64,000 nucleotides of DNA. It comes from UBA11889 sp046582115. Its GTDB lineage: Bacteria; Pseudomonadota; Gammaproteobacteria; Pseudomonadales; Azotimanducaceae. Location of the stretch: assembly GCA_046582115.1 (NCBI GenBank), contig JAYGFA010000053.1, positions 1 to 64,000 of the forward strand, in the 5' to 3' direction. The notes under the pieces were generated by a model that saw only the letters and a program-made list of their open reading frames with translations, was not told the DNA's origin and searched no databases. This document shows, piece after piece, positions 1-8,537 of the stretch (position 1 is its first letter; each line of letters opens with the position of its first letter). Position numbers and translations under genes: made by a program.

Positions 1-1
1 T

Positions 2-139
2 CGAGTATTGGCGATGATGCCGCATCCGGAGCGGGTCTTCCGGACGGTGCAGAATTCGTACGTAGCGCCGGAACATATCAATCGTGAAGAAGCCCCGTGG
101 CTGCGCTTGTTCCGCAACATTCGAGTTGCACTGGGCTAA
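2..139 (+). CDS. purL: PurL C-terminus (partial)
   Basis: Last 45 codons of phosphoribosylformylglycinamidine synthase, the fourth step of purine synthesis; the rest lies left of the window. The readable part holds MMPHPERVFRTVQNS and ends in a WLRLFRNIRVALG tail, which matches the end of the glutamine amidotransferase domain of large PurL proteins. The HPE in this motif supplies the His and Glu of the glutaminase Cys-His-Glu triad. The gene faces the Nudix gene, with 18 bases between the two stops. The family call is firm; nothing can be said about the upstream part. Confidence 0.88.
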   Translation, partial: RVLAMMPHPERVFRTVQNSYVAPEHINREEAPWLRLFRNIRVALG

Positions 140-157
140 TTTTTCAGTGGGGCGACT

Positions 158-709
158 TTAACGTTGGCGACGAACCGGTCGTCTTGTGATGGATTCCGCA
201 TGTATGGGAAACCCATCGTTTTGCCTGTCACTGAAATAGTGTTGCAGAGTACGTTCTACCACTGGAAACGCAAGTTCACGCCAGGGTATATCCTGCTCGA
301 CAAAGACCCTCGCTTCGAGAGTTTCGTCGCCGGCAGAAAAGTTCCCGTCTCGTAATCTTGCTCTGTAGAACATGTAGATTTGAGATATGTAAGGGAGATC
401 GAAGATCGTATAAAGCGAGTCGATATCTACGTGCGCACGTGCTTCCTCCCACGTTTCCCGCACAGCCCCTTGTTCAGTCGTTTCTCCTTTTTCAAGGTAT
501 CCGGCAGGCAATGTCCACAGGCCTGAACGCGGATCAATACCGCGTCTACACAGCAGAACGCCTTCGCCGGCGGTGACCAAGCAACCGGCTACAACTTTGG
601 GGTTTTCGTAGTAGATAGCTCCGCACGCGTCGCAGACTGCTCTTGGGCGGTGATCTCCAGGCGGTACCCTGATGGTGACTGGCGCACCGCAGGTGCTGCA
701 GAACTTCAT
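158..709 (-). CDS. Nudix hydrolase with N-terminal zinc ribbon
   Basis: A 183-residue Nudix family pyrophosphohydrolase. C4, C7, C26 and C29 form a zinc ribbon. The Nudix box begins at G70 (GYLEKGE) and continues with the metal-binding RETWEEA at 84-90, so the catalytic Glu residues are present. The final glycine of the textbook box is replaced, as I also recall for close Pseudomonas relatives. Substrate is unknown: the zinc ribbon resembles that of NudC (NADH and NAD-RNA decapping), but this is a shorter family and the match does not fix the substrate. It is divergent from the carbonic-anhydrase-like gene; purL and purT nearby suggest a link to nucleotide metabolism, which is inference only. 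Confidence 0.88.
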   Translation of the reverse strand: MKFCSTCGAPVTIRVPPGDHRPRAVCDACGAIYYENPKVVAGCLVTAGEGVLLCRRGIDPRSGLWTLPAGYLEKGETTEQGAVRETWEEARAHVDIDSLYTIFDLPYISQIYMFYRARLRDGNFSAGDETLEARVFVEQDIPWRELAFPVVERTLQHYFSDRQNDGFPIHAESITRRPVRRQR

Positions 710-823
710 CGGCTGTTCAAATGACCACGCTGATACGTCGAAACTAAATTAACACGAAATGCGATCACCATTTGTAACGCAGTATGCGCGAAGCGCAAAA
801 TGTTGGTGTTGAAGGGGGCGTTC

Positions 824-1360
824 ATGATTTACGAACTCGAGCACCGAAGCGTTCGTGCCGAAGGGCAGTACTTCATTGCAGAGACTGCTGTAGTTATCGG
901 AGCTGTGACCTTGAAAAATCACGCGAGCGTCTGGTGGGGGGCAGTGCTACGCGGCGACTATGAACCAATAATTGTCGGTGAAGAATCCAACATTCAGGAT
1001 AATTGTGTAGTTCATATGGATGAAGATTTTCCAGTTGCGATTGGCGACCGCGTGACCGTCGGACACAAAGCTGTTCTGCATGGATGCACAATTGGAAATA
1101 ACTGCTTAATTGGCATTAACTCCGTGGTTATGAATGGGGCAATTCTTGGTAACAACTGTCTTGTCGGCAGTAACGCGTTGATTACTGAAGGCAAGGAAAT
1201 CCCTGACGGCTCCCTCGTCCTCGGCTCGCCGGGAAAAGTCATCCGGCAACTCTCGGACGAGGAAATTGAAGAAATCACCGGCTTCTCCGAACTGTACGTA
1301 AACAACGCGCGTCGATACCGTGAAGGTCTACGGGCTCAAAACATGTCGGAGGCGATGTGA
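824..1360 (+). CDS. Gamma-class carbonic anhydrase-like hexapeptide protein
   Basis: A 178-residue left-handed beta-helix protein of the YrdA/PaaY/gamma-carbonic anhydrase family, with repeated hexapeptides such as AIGDRV and TIGNNC. H64, H81 and H86 (VVHMD, VGHKA, LHG) sit where the family binds its metal between subunits of a trimer. Whether it hydrates CO2 cannot be told from sequence; several family members show no measured activity. I chose the ATG at 824 over the in-frame one at 800 because a GAAGGGGG ribosome site lies about six bases before it and the product then begins MIYELEHRSV, as relatives do. Its stop overlaps the purT start by four bases. Confidence 0.87.
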   Translation: MIYELEHRSVRAEGQYFIAETAVVIGAVTLKNHASVWWGAVLRGDYEPIIVGEESNIQDNCVVHMDEDFPVAIGDRVTVGHKAVLHGCTIGNNCLIGINSVVMNGAILGNNCLVGSNALITEGKEIPDGSLVLGSPGKVIRQLSDEEIEEITGFSELYVNNARRYREGLRAQNMSEAM

Positions 1361-2541
1361 CAAAAATAGGAACACCGCTTTCTGTATCGGGAACGCGCGT
1401 GCTGATGTTGGGTTCGGGGGAGCTCGGGAAGGAGGTGGTAATTGAACTACAACGTCTTGGTGTTGAAGTGGTGGCGGTTGACCGATACGCCAACGCACCG
1501 GGTATGCAAGTGGCCCACCGTAGTCACGTTATCAATATGTTGGATGCGGATGCACTGCGGCAGGTCATTTATGACGAAAAACCCGATCTCATCGTGCCGG
1601 AGATAGAGGCAATAGCGACGGCGACGCTTGTAGAGCTAGAAGGTGAAGGGTTCCGAGTAATTCCGACCGCGAACGCTGCCCGATTGACAATGAACCGTGA
1701 GGGTATTAGGCGGCTTGCAGCAGAATCTCTGGGTATCCAAACCTCGCCGTATGTATTTGCTGCGACTGAAGAAGAGTACTTGGCAGCTGTCGATGAGATT
1801 GGAACACCCTGTGTGGTGAAGCCGGTCATGAGTTCTTCGGGTAAAGGACAGTCTACCGTTGCTAGATCAGCGGAAGCGGTAGCGAGTTGGAAGTACGCCC
1901 ACGAGGGCGCCCGTGGTGATTCGGATAAGGTCATTGTCGAGGGATTCGTAGATTTCGATTACGAAATCACGCTCTTAACGGTACAACACGTAGATGGTGT
2001 CACCTTTTGCGAGCCGATTGGACACCGGCAGGAAGGCGGTGATTACCAAGAATCATGGCAACCGCAACCGATGAGTGCCTCGGCACGAGAGGAGTGCGGG
2101 CGGATTGCTGCTTTAGTTACTGGCGAGCTGGGGGGACATGGAATCTTTGGTGTGGAATTTTTCATCGACGGTGACGAAGTTTGGTTTAGTGAAGTCAGCC
2201 CTAGGCCACACGATACAGGGATGGTGACATTGATCAGTCAGGATCTATCTGAATTTGCCCTCCACGTACGTGCGATTCTCGGCATGCCCGTAACGGGGAT
2301 AAAGCAGAGGGGACCGGCCGCGTCCGCTGTCATCATCGCAGAAGGAGATTCTTCTAGTGTCAGCTATGGAAACTTGGCACGTGCTCTAAGAGAGACGGAT
2401 ACTCAGCTTCGGCTTTTCGGTAAACCCGAGGTTCGTGGAGAGCGTCGAATGGGTGTCGGTCTAGCTCTCGGGGCCGATTTAGACGAAGCTCGCTCGAAAG
2501 CATTGACTGTCGCGCAGACCGTCTCTGTCGAACTCGGATAA
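1357..2541 (+). CDS. purT: Formate-dependent GAR formyltransferase PurT
   Basis: 394 residues, the size of E. coli PurT (392). It makes formyl-GAR from GAR, formate and ATP, the folate-independent version of purine step three. An N-terminal dinucleotide-like fold opens with LMLGSGELGKE; the ATP-grasp part has VVKPVMSSSGKGQS, an EITLLTV stretch and the metal and nucleotide residues of FFIDGDEVWFSEVSPRPHD. The start is GTG at 1357 in a GTGA overlap with the carbonic-anhydrase-like gene, so the two are probably translationally coupled. With purL at the left edge, this is a small purine-gene neighbourhood. Confidence 0.96.
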   Translation: MTKIGTPLSVSGTRVLMLGSGELGKEVVIELQRLGVEVVAVDRYANAPGMQVAHRSHVINMLDADALRQVIYDEKPDLIVPEIEAIATATLVELEGEGFRVIPTANAARLTMNREGIRRLAAESLGIQTSPYVFAATEEEYLAAVDEIGTPCVVKPVMSSSGKGQSTVARSAEAVASWKYAHEGARGDSDKVIVEGFVDFDYEITLLTVQHVDGVTFCEPIGHRQEGGDYQESWQPQPMSASAREECGRIAALVTGELGGHGIFGVEFFIDGDEVWFSEVSPRPHDTGMVTLISQDLSEFALHVRAILGMPVTGIKQRGPAASAVIIAEGDSSSVSYGNLARALRETDTQLRLFGKPEVRGERRMGVGLALGADLDEARSKALTVAQTVSVELG

Positions 2542-2860
2542 GAGGTGGTGCCTAATAACAGCCGATGGTTCGCTCGGTAGGGACTATTGGCGTTCAGGCT
2601 CGGCTGGGCTTATAGTCCCGGCTCCTGCGAGGCGTACTTTGTGGCAATTAATAGAGCATCACTAGGACGTAGTCAACGACAACTCCCAGTAGTCGTTTGG
2701 TCGTCCGTGCTCCCGCGTGCTCCCGCTCACACACTCAAGAAGCTATCGTCTGGCCTACTTGCTCTGCGACTGCCGGCGTAGCCGGCAACTATCTGTAAAC
2801 AGGGCCGCAAATGCCCATGTAAGCGAAATTCTCAATGACTAAACTGGCTAGAGATTTGCA
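2542..2860 (+). promoter_or_regulatory. Structured leader region upstream of leuA
   Basis: The only gene gap above 300 bases. It holds several inverted repeats read directly from the sequence: GGGACTAT at 2580-2587 with ATAGTCCC at 2612-2619; AACGAC at 2675-2680 with GTCGTT at 2692-2697; a perfect 7-base stem TGCCGGC/GCCGGCA at 2771-2787 with a 3-base loop; and GGGC/GCCC just before the gene. A 10-base unit CGTGCTCCCG occurs twice at 2706-2725. None of the stems is followed by a T run, so no classical terminator is visible. No tRNA, 6S, tmRNA or RNase P RNA pattern was recognised. A leucine-responsive leader is the best guess. Confidence 0.4.
2707..2781 (+). CDS. Possible leucine-rich leader peptide of leuA
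   Basis: A GTG-started mini-ORF of 24 codons, seven of them for leucine (CTC, CTC, CTA, CTA, CTT, CTG, CTG), four clustered in LLALRL close to the stop. The TAG stop lies in the loop of the perfect hairpin at 2771-2787, the arrangement expected if ribosome stalling on leucine codons altered RNA folding ahead of leuA. Against it: there is no clear ribosome site before the GTG, the frame stays open further upstream, and no U-tract terminator follows. Amino-acid attenuators before leuA are established in proteobacteria; this particular one is inference. Confidence 0.3.
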   Translation: MLPRAPAHTLKKLSSGLLALRLPA

Positions 2861-4564
2861 ATGAAAGAGCAGCAGCAATCAGGAAATCGCCGCGGCACGA
2901 TGCCGTTCCATAAATACCGACCCTTCACGCCTATTGACCTCACAGATCGTCAGTGGCCTAAACATACATTGAACAAAGCCCCACGGTGGTGCAGCGTTGA
3001 TTTAAGAGACGGCAATCAAGCCCTTATCGATCCAATGGATGTGGATGAGAAACGGCGTATGTACGATTTGCTGCTTGAACTTGGTTTTATAGAGATTGAA
3101 GTCGGATTTCCGGCTGCGTCGCAACCAGATTTTGATTTTATTCGAAAGATCATTGAGGGGGGGCTGGTGCCCGATAACGTCACCATTCAAGTCCTGTGCC
3201 AAGCAAGGCGAGAACTGATCGATCGCACAGTAGAAGCTTTGTCAGGTGCGCCAAACGCAATATTCCATTTGTACAACTCGACGTCGGAGTTACAACGGCG
3301 AGTTGTTTTTGAAATGGATCGCTCGGGTATCGTCGATCTGGCGGTTCGGGGAACAATTCTCGTTAAAGAAGGATTGAAGCAACTGCGTGGTACAAACGTT
3401 ACGTTTGAGTATTCGCCGGAGAGTTTTACGGGTACTGAACTCGATTTTGCAGTCGAAATTTGTGATGCAGTAGTTGCGGCCTGGGGCGGGACAACGGAGG
3501 ACAAGGTCATCATCAACCTACCGTCGACCGTTGAAATGGCGACGCCGAACATATATGCAGATCAAATTGAGTACTTCTGTCGAAATTTTCAGCAGCGCGA
3601 ATCTACTGTCATCAGCCTGCATACGCACAATGACCGAGGTACTGGGGTTGCAGCCACTGAGCTTGCGTTGATGGCGGGTGCCGAAAGAGTCGAAGGAACA
3701 TTATTTGGGAATGGTGAGCGGACCGGTAATTGTGACATCGTCACGGTCGCTATGAACTTATTTTCGCAGGGTGTCGATCCTGAACTCGACTTGCGAGATA
3801 TGCCGAATATCCGATCTACGGTCGAAGAAATTAACAAGCTTCCAGTCCACGAACGTCATCCTTATGCCGGTGACCTTGTGTTCACAGCGTTCTCGGGATC
3901 TCACCAAGATGCAATCAAGAAGGGTATGGCACAGTTGGATTCTAGCCATTGGGAAGTCCCTTATCTACCCATCGACCCATCGGATGTCGGTTCCTCGTAC
4001 AAGGAAACCGTCAGGGTCAATAGTCAATCGGGTAAAGGCGGGGTGGGATTTGTTCTGGAGCAGCATTTCGGAATCGTACTACCTAGGGCGATGCTGGTTG
4101 AGTTCTCTCGCGCTGTCCAGAGCCTTACGGAATCGCTGAGGCGCGAAGTAACACCTGAGGAAATCCGCGCTTCACTTATCCAAGAATATGTCGTCGATAG
4201 TGGACCATACCGATTGATCGAGTACGACTTACAACGTGGTAATGGCGAATCGCAGCGCTGCGAGGCCAAGATTGAACTCTCCGAGAATACAGTGTTGATA
4301 TCGGGCGACGGCTCGGGACCGATTGAAGCGTTTGTTAACGGCATGGTCGAGACGCTCAACGAACCGTTGAACATTGTCGATTACCACGAGCACGCGTTGA
4401 CCTCGGGTAACGATTCAGTGGGCAAGGATGCTGCTGCGATCTGTCTCCTCGCAATCGATAACGGCTCGGACCGATGTTACGGCGTCGGACTAAGCCAAAA
4501 CACTATTACAGCGTCGCTACAGGCGATCATTTCCGCGGTAAATCGACGTTGGAAACAACGGTAA
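2861..4564 (+). CDS. leuA: 2-isopropylmalate synthase (long type)
   Basis: 567 residues, the long LeuA form shared by actinobacteria and pseudomonads rather than the 523-residue E. coli form. It condenses acetyl-CoA with 2-ketoisovalerate, the committed step of leucine synthesis. The TIM-barrel domain opens with WCSVDLRDGNQALID, whose Asp binds the metal; the metal-binding HTHND is at 254-258, and LFGNGERTGNCD follows. The last 130 residues are the LeuA dimer domain, where leucine feedback acts in the family. Start choice is uncertain: ATG 2861 has weak AGAG spacing; ATG 2900 (MPFHKYRPF) fits homologs but has a poorly placed ribosome site. It converges on the CorC-type gene. Confidence 0.95.
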   Translation: MKEQQQSGNRRGTMPFHKYRPFTPIDLTDRQWPKHTLNKAPRWCSVDLRDGNQALIDPMDVDEKRRMYDLLLELGFIEIEVGFPAASQPDFDFIRKIIEGGLVPDNVTIQVLCQARRELIDRTVEALSGAPNAIFHLYNSTSELQRRVVFEMDRSGIVDLAVRGTILVKEGLKQLRGTNVTFEYSPESFTGTELDFAVEICDAVVAAWGGTTEDKVIINLPSTVEMATPNIYADQIEYFCRNFQQRESTVISLHTHNDRGTGVAATELALMAGAERVEGTLFGNGERTGNCDIVTVAMNLFSQGVDPELDLRDMPNIRSTVEEINKLPVHERHPYAGDLVFTAFSGSHQDAIKKGMAQLDSSHWEVPYLPIDPSDVGSSYKETVRVNSQSGKGGVGFVLEQHFGIVLPRAMLVEFSRAVQSLTESLRREVTPEEIRASLIQEYVVDSGPYRLIEYDLQRGNGESQRCEAKIELSENTVLISGDGSGPIEAFVNGMVETLNEPLNIVDYHEHALTSGNDSVGKDAAAICLLAIDNGSDRCYGVGLSQNTITASLQAIISAVNRRWKQR

Positions 4565-4572
4565 GTGAGGAC

Positions 4573-5868
4573 TCAGTCGTCTTCTTCTTCCTCATCAGGA
4601 TCGGGCCGAGGCAAATCAACTTGGGTGATGCGGACGGTTTTAACCATGTTGTCCGAAATTTGGAGCGTCTCTAGAAGGTAGCGATCGATTCGCAAGCATA
4701 CGTTTGCCTCGGGAATGAACTCAAGGTGCTCAAGGATGAGCCCATTTATTGTTCGTGGACCGACGATCGGTAGTTCCCATCCGAGGGCACGATTAACGTC
4801 ACGCAATAGCGCCATGCCTTCAATGAAATAAGACCCATCATTTTGAGGATGAATTTCCGGCATGTTAGAGGCGAAATCCGTGGTGAACTCGCCCACAATT
4901 TCTTCAAGAATATCCTCGAGTGTGACGATACCTTGTACCTCGCCATACTCGTCAACGACTAGTGCGATACGATTTTTGTTCGTCTGAAAATTGATCAGTT
5001 GCGTGGGAAGCGGGGTTCCTTCGGGGACAAAATACGGTTCCTCCGTTTCCTGAAGTAATTCAGAGCGACTAAAACTAGACTGAGTCAAAAAGCGGCTTGC
5101 GCGTCGTAAATGTAGGATGCCCAGGACGTTATTGATGGTTTCCCGATATACCGGAAGACGTGTGTGTTGAGAGTTAACGATTTCTCCAACGATATCCGAG
5201 TGGGATTCGTCGATGTTGATACCAGCTATTTCCGTGCGCGGTACCATAATGTCGTCAACAGTAACGTTGTCCAGATCGAGAACACCGAGCAACATGTTTT
5301 GGCGTTGTTGCGGTAAATCGGATCCTGAATCGACGACGGTTCTAAGTTCTTCCATGCTGAGATCTCCCGGAACCGCGGCGGTACGTGACTTAAAGGGTTC
5401 AACGATCGCATTGCTGACCCAATTAACGGCTGCAACCAGTGGCCAGGAGACCTTAAGTAGTGGGTCAAGCAGGTACGCTGATGGGAACGCCACCGCTTCG
5501 GGACGTTCCGCTGCGATAGTCTTCGGTGCGACCTCCGCAAAAATCAGGAAGAAAATGGTGAGTACGATTGGCGCCAGCGCTAAACCGGTATCACCAAATA
5601 ACCGGACGCCTATAACAGCAGCTACTGTCGCCGCGACGTTATTTACCAAATTATTACCGATGAGAATTACGCCTAAGAGCCGGTCTTGCCTGCGTAGTAG
5701 CCGATTGGCTTTCCGAGCCCCTCGATGCTTTTTTCTGACCAGGTTTTTAAGCCGATAAGGATTTAGCTTCATCATGGCCGTTTCGGAACTCGAGAAATAT
5801 GCGCTCAGCAAGGTCAGAACGAGTATCGCTAGCAAAAGTAACGTGGTCGGTATCGTGACGGTGTCCAC
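4573..5868 (-). CDS. yfjD: CNNM/CorC family membrane protein (YfjD type)
   Basis: 431 residues: an N-terminal DUF21 membrane domain with about four hydrophobic segments (starting TTLLLLAILVLTLLSAYF, then the conserved SSSETAMM), a CBS-domain pair in the middle (around DDIMVPRTEI and VVDEYGEVQGIVTLEDILEE), and a C-terminal CorC/HlyC domain. The family is linked to magnesium or cobalt efflux; the substrate here is unproven. Start GTG 5868 is preferred to longer in-frame options because GAGG lies six bases before it and the ypjD stop is at 5871. The pair ypjD-yfjD beside ffh is the same neighbourhood as in E. coli. The tail is acidic (DPDEEEEDD). Confidence 0.9.
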   Translation of the reverse strand: MDTVTIPTTLLLLAILVLTLLSAYFSSSETAMMKLNPYRLKNLVRKKHRGARKANRLLRRQDRLLGVILIGNNLVNNVAATVAAVIGVRLFGDTGLALAPIVLTIFFLIFAEVAPKTIAAERPEAVAFPSAYLLDPLLKVSWPLVAAVNWVSNAIVEPFKSRTAAVPGDLSMEELRTVVDSGSDLPQQRQNMLLGVLDLDNVTVDDIMVPRTEIAGINIDESHSDIVGEIVNSQHTRLPVYRETINNVLGILHLRRASRFLTQSSFSRSELLQETEEPYFVPEGTPLPTQLINFQTNKNRIALVVDEYGEVQGIVTLEDILEEIVGEFTTDFASNMPEIHPQNDGSYFIEGMALLRDVNRALGWELPIVGPRTINGLILEHLEFIPEANVCLRIDRYLLETLQISDNMVKTVRITQVDLPRPDPDEEEEDD

Positions 5869-5870
5869 TG

Positions 5871-6689
5871 TTAGCCTCGTTGCAGTAGAAATTCGATCAC
5901 GAACTTCGTGCCGAAATAGGCGAGCGCAAGCAACCCAAACGCCATCAATGACCATCGTGTGGTCGTGACCCCGCGCCATCCAAATTTCACGTGGCCCGTG
6001 AGTAAGCTGGCATAGACAATCCAAGAGGCGACAGAAAGCACGGTGTGATGTTGGCTAAGATGTTCTGAGAATTTGTCTGAGAGAAAAACGAAACCCGTAG
6101 CAATCGAAATAGTGAGAATTCCAAGCCCAGCCCAAAGGAACCGAAAAAGCATTGCTTCTAGTGTTTCGAGGGGTGGCAAGACATGGAACACATCAATTGC
6201 AACGCGGTTTCGTATTCGCCGTTCCAGTGTCAGTACCAAGATGGATTGGCAAGCCGCTAGCGTCAGTATTGAATATGCGATAACACTAGCCACGATGTGC
6301 ACGAAAAGCGGTGGCGAAACCGGGCGCGGAGTAGCAGAAGGGCCTGTTGCGATTGCATTCACCACCAGACAACCGGACACCGCTAAAACGGATATTAGAA
6401 AGACAAATACGTAAAGGTTGTGCACGGGCTCACGTATCGAAGCGAGTAATACTGCGCCGCTAATTGCGAAAGAAATTAGTGCCGCAACATTGAAAAATGA
6501 GAGATCGATGCCCGATTCAGTCCAAAGTACGCTGTAGACGAATAGCCCGTGAAAAAAAAGGGCGAATAATGCAAGGCGAACGAGATCTGACTGTCGAGCA
6601 ACGGTACGGTTACGGAGGTTACGAACTTGCGAATACGAGCCAAGTAGATAAAAAGAAATTGCAACAATACCGGATAAAGCCGGATTCAT
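5871..6689 (-). CDS. ypjD: CcsA-like inner membrane protein YpjD
   Basis: 272 residues with about eight hydrophobic segments, of the cytochrome c assembly (CcsA/HemX-like) superfamily. It resembles YpjD of E. coli, which is encoded beside ffh as here. I do not see the tryptophan-rich heme-handling motif of true CcsA proteins, so a direct role in cytochrome maturation should not be assumed; the function of YpjD is not established. It precedes the CorC-type gene with two bases between its stop and that start, so the two are co-transcribed. It is divergent from ffh across about 100 bases. Confidence 0.85.
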   Translation of the reverse strand: MNPALSGIVAISFYLLGSYSQVRNLRNRTVARQSDLVRLALFALFFHGLFVYSVLWTESGIDLSFFNVAALISFAISGAVLLASIREPVHNLYVFVFLISVLAVSGCLVVNAIATGPSATPRPVSPPLFVHIVASVIAYSILTLAACQSILVLTLERRIRNRVAIDVFHVLPPLETLEAMLFRFLWAGLGILTISIATGFVFLSDKFSEHLSQHHTVLSVASWIVYASLLTGHVKFGWRGVTTTRWSLMAFGLLALAYFGTKFVIEFLLQRG

Positions 6690-6765
6690 TAGTGCCGATG
6701 TTTACGTTATGGACGATTAGTCTGGCACATCCGATGAAAGCCGTGAAGGTCGGTTTTTGGGTACC

Positions 6766-6771
6766 TATAAT
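6766..6771 (+). promoter_or_regulatory. Candidate -10 element of the ffh promoter
   Basis: A consensus TATAAT lies 22 bases before the ffh start. Seventeen bases upstream is GTGAAG, a partial match to the -35 consensus. It sits in the gap between the divergent ypjD and ffh genes, where a rightward promoter is expected for the ffh operon. Confidence 0.55.
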
Positions 6772-6793
6772 TGTCTAAGAAAAAGGAAACCAG

Positions 6794-8161
6794 ATGTTTG
6801 AAAGTTTAAGTGATCGACTTTCGCGAACCCTACGCGGGTTGGCAGGGAAACGACTCACGGAAACAAACATCCACGAAGCGCTGCGCGACGTGCGTCGATC
6901 GCTTTTAGCAGCCGACGTTGCGTTAGATGTCGTCACTAGCTTCATTGCGGGAGTGCAAAAGCGTGCGATCGGCGAGGAAGTTGTCTCTTCGTTGAATGCG
7001 CATGACGCTTTCGTCAAGGTCGTGCATCGGGAGTTAATCGAGTTGATGGGTGTTGCCAACGATTCACTCGATCTCGCAACAACGCCGCCTGCCGTGGTGC
7101 TTGTGGCGGGGTTGCAGGGCACCGGTAAAACGACGACGGTTGCAAAGCTGGCGCGTTTCCTGCGGGAGCGTGAACGTAAGAAAGTCGCGGTCGTGAGTGC
7201 TGACGTGCGTCGTCCCGCGGCCATCGAACAGCTACGTCGCCTGGCGGAAGAAGTACAAGCGCGATTTATTGAAAGCGCCCAATCGGAGTCTCCACTGGAC
7301 ATCGTCAACCGCGCGCTCGCGAACGCTCGCACGCAATTTGATGATGTTTTGATTGTCGATACTGCCGGGCGACTTGGCATCGATGAAGAGATGATGATCG
7401 AAATAGCGTCACTTCATCGGGCGCTAAATCCTGTAGAAACTTTGTTGGTCGTCGACGCCATGACTGGCCAGGACGCGGCTTTGACTTCAAAGGCGTTCGA
7501 TGAAGCCATACCACTTACAGGTGTTGTTCTAACCAAAGCGGATGGTGATGCTCGGGGTGGTGCCGCACTTTCGGTTCGTGCGATAACGGGTAAACCGGTT
7601 AAATTCTTAGGTACCGGCGAAAAAAGCGACGGATTAGAGGCGTTTCACCCAGATCGAATTGCCTCTCGAATTTTGGGGATGGGAGATGTTTTAACACTTG
7701 TCGAGGAAGTCGAGCGCAAAGTTGATAAGAAGAAAGCATCGCGTCTCGCCCAGAAGATTGCGCGCGGTCGCAAGTTCGATCTTGAGGATTTTCGCGACCA
7801 GTTGCAGCAAATGGCTCAGCTGGGAGGAATGTCAAATATGCTTGAAAAGCTCCCATCCGCAGGGATGTTGCCGGCGAACGTTCAAACACAGGTAGACGAC
7901 GACGGGTTTGCTCAACTGGCCGTGATTATCGAGTCAATGACGCTTCAGGAACGGCGGTTTCCAGATGTGATCAACGGTTCGCGCAAGCGCCGAATAGCCT
8001 CGGGCAGCGGAACACAGATACAGGAAGTCAATCGGCTTCTTAAACAGCATAAACAAATGCAGAAAATGATGAAAAAAGTGACGCGGCGAGGAGGTATGGA
8101 GAAAATGATGCGAGGCCTCGGACAGACTCAACCTGCAGGTAAACCTCAGCGTCGACGTTAG
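6794..8161 (+). CDS. ffh: Signal recognition particle protein Ffh
   Basis: 455 residues, full length. Ffh binds 4.5S RNA and hydrophobic signal sequences on ribosomes and delivers them to FtsY at the membrane. N domain at about 1-90; G domain with the P-loop GLQGTGKTTT at 106-115, then VDTAGR and LTKADGDARGG; a methionine-rich M domain from about residue 300, with KQHKQMQKMMKKV near the end. The ribosome site AAAAGGAA precedes the ATG. It opens the rightward ffh-rpsP-rimM-trmD-rplS block known in many gammaproteobacteria. The 4.5S RNA gene is not in this window. Confidence 0.97.
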   Translation: MFESLSDRLSRTLRGLAGKRLTETNIHEALRDVRRSLLAADVALDVVTSFIAGVQKRAIGEEVVSSLNAHDAFVKVVHRELIELMGVANDSLDLATTPPAVVLVAGLQGTGKTTTVAKLARFLRERERKKVAVVSADVRRPAAIEQLRRLAEEVQARFIESAQSESPLDIVNRALANARTQFDDVLIVDTAGRLGIDEEMMIEIASLHRALNPVETLLVVDAMTGQDAALTSKAFDEAIPLTGVVLTKADGDARGGAALSVRAITGKPVKFLGTGEKSDGLEAFHPDRIASRILGMGDVLTLVEEVERKVDKKKASRLAQKIARGRKFDLEDFRDQLQQMAQLGGMSNMLEKLPSAGMLPANVQTQVDDDGFAQLAVIIESMTLQERRFPDVINGSRKRRIASGSGTQIQEVNRLLKQHKQMQKMMKKVTRRGGMEKMMRGLGQTQPAGKPQRRR

Positions 8162-8216
8162 GTGTCAAGGGCGGAGCGATGCCACTAGTAATGTTCCCTA
8201 ACGGCAAACTGTTGCT

Positions 8217-8222
8217 GTAGAA
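8217..8222 (+). promoter_or_regulatory. Candidate -10 element before rpsP
   Basis: TAGAAT preceded by TG at two bases (an extended -10 form) lies 32 bases before the rpsP start chosen here, in the 92-base gap after ffh. No convincing -35 box is seen. A separate promoter for the rpsP-rimM-trmD-rplS operon is common in relatives. Confidence 0.4.
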
Positions 8223-8253
8223 TCGCGCGCTTCTGTCCGCCTGAATGGAACTT

Positions 8254-8532
8254 ATGGTCGTTATTCGGCTTGCTCGGCATGGAGCGAAAAAGGCGCCTTT
8301 TTATCATCTGACCGTTGCGAATCGGTCGGCGCAGCGCGATGGACGGTTTATTGAGCGCGTGGGTTTTTTTGACCCACACGCGCGGGGCAATGCGGAACGG
8401 TTACGCGTTGACTTGGATCGCATCGACCACTGGGTGTCGGTAGGTGCTCAGATGACCGACCGTGTACGCAGTTTGGTCACCGAAGCTCGAGAAAGGTCGG
8501 TTGACGAAGTGCCGACCGCAGCGACCGAGTAG
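8254..8532 (+). CDS. rpsP: 30S ribosomal protein S16
   Basis: 92 residues. The start MVVIRLARHGAKKAPFYH and the GRFIERVGFFDPHA stretch are the S16 signature; S16 binds 16S rRNA in the 30S body and helps its assembly. ATG 8254 is preferred because the product then starts like other S16 proteins; an in-frame ATG at 8245 would add three residues. The ribosome site for 8254 (GGAA) is close, about four bases away, so the exact start is not certain. It is the first gene of the S16-RimM-TrmD-L19 operon. Confidence 0.95.
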   Translation: MVVIRLARHGAKKAPFYHLTVANRSAQRDGRFIERVGFFDPHARGNAERLRVDLDRIDHWVSVGAQMTDRVRSLVTEARERSVDEVPTAATE

Positions 8533-8537
8533 CGGAT

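Noticed and set aside
2587..2781. A 64-codon ORF before leuA as a gene.
   Set aside because: No ribosome site and no recognisable family; it crosses inverted repeats. Only its last 24 codons are kept, as a possible leader peptide.
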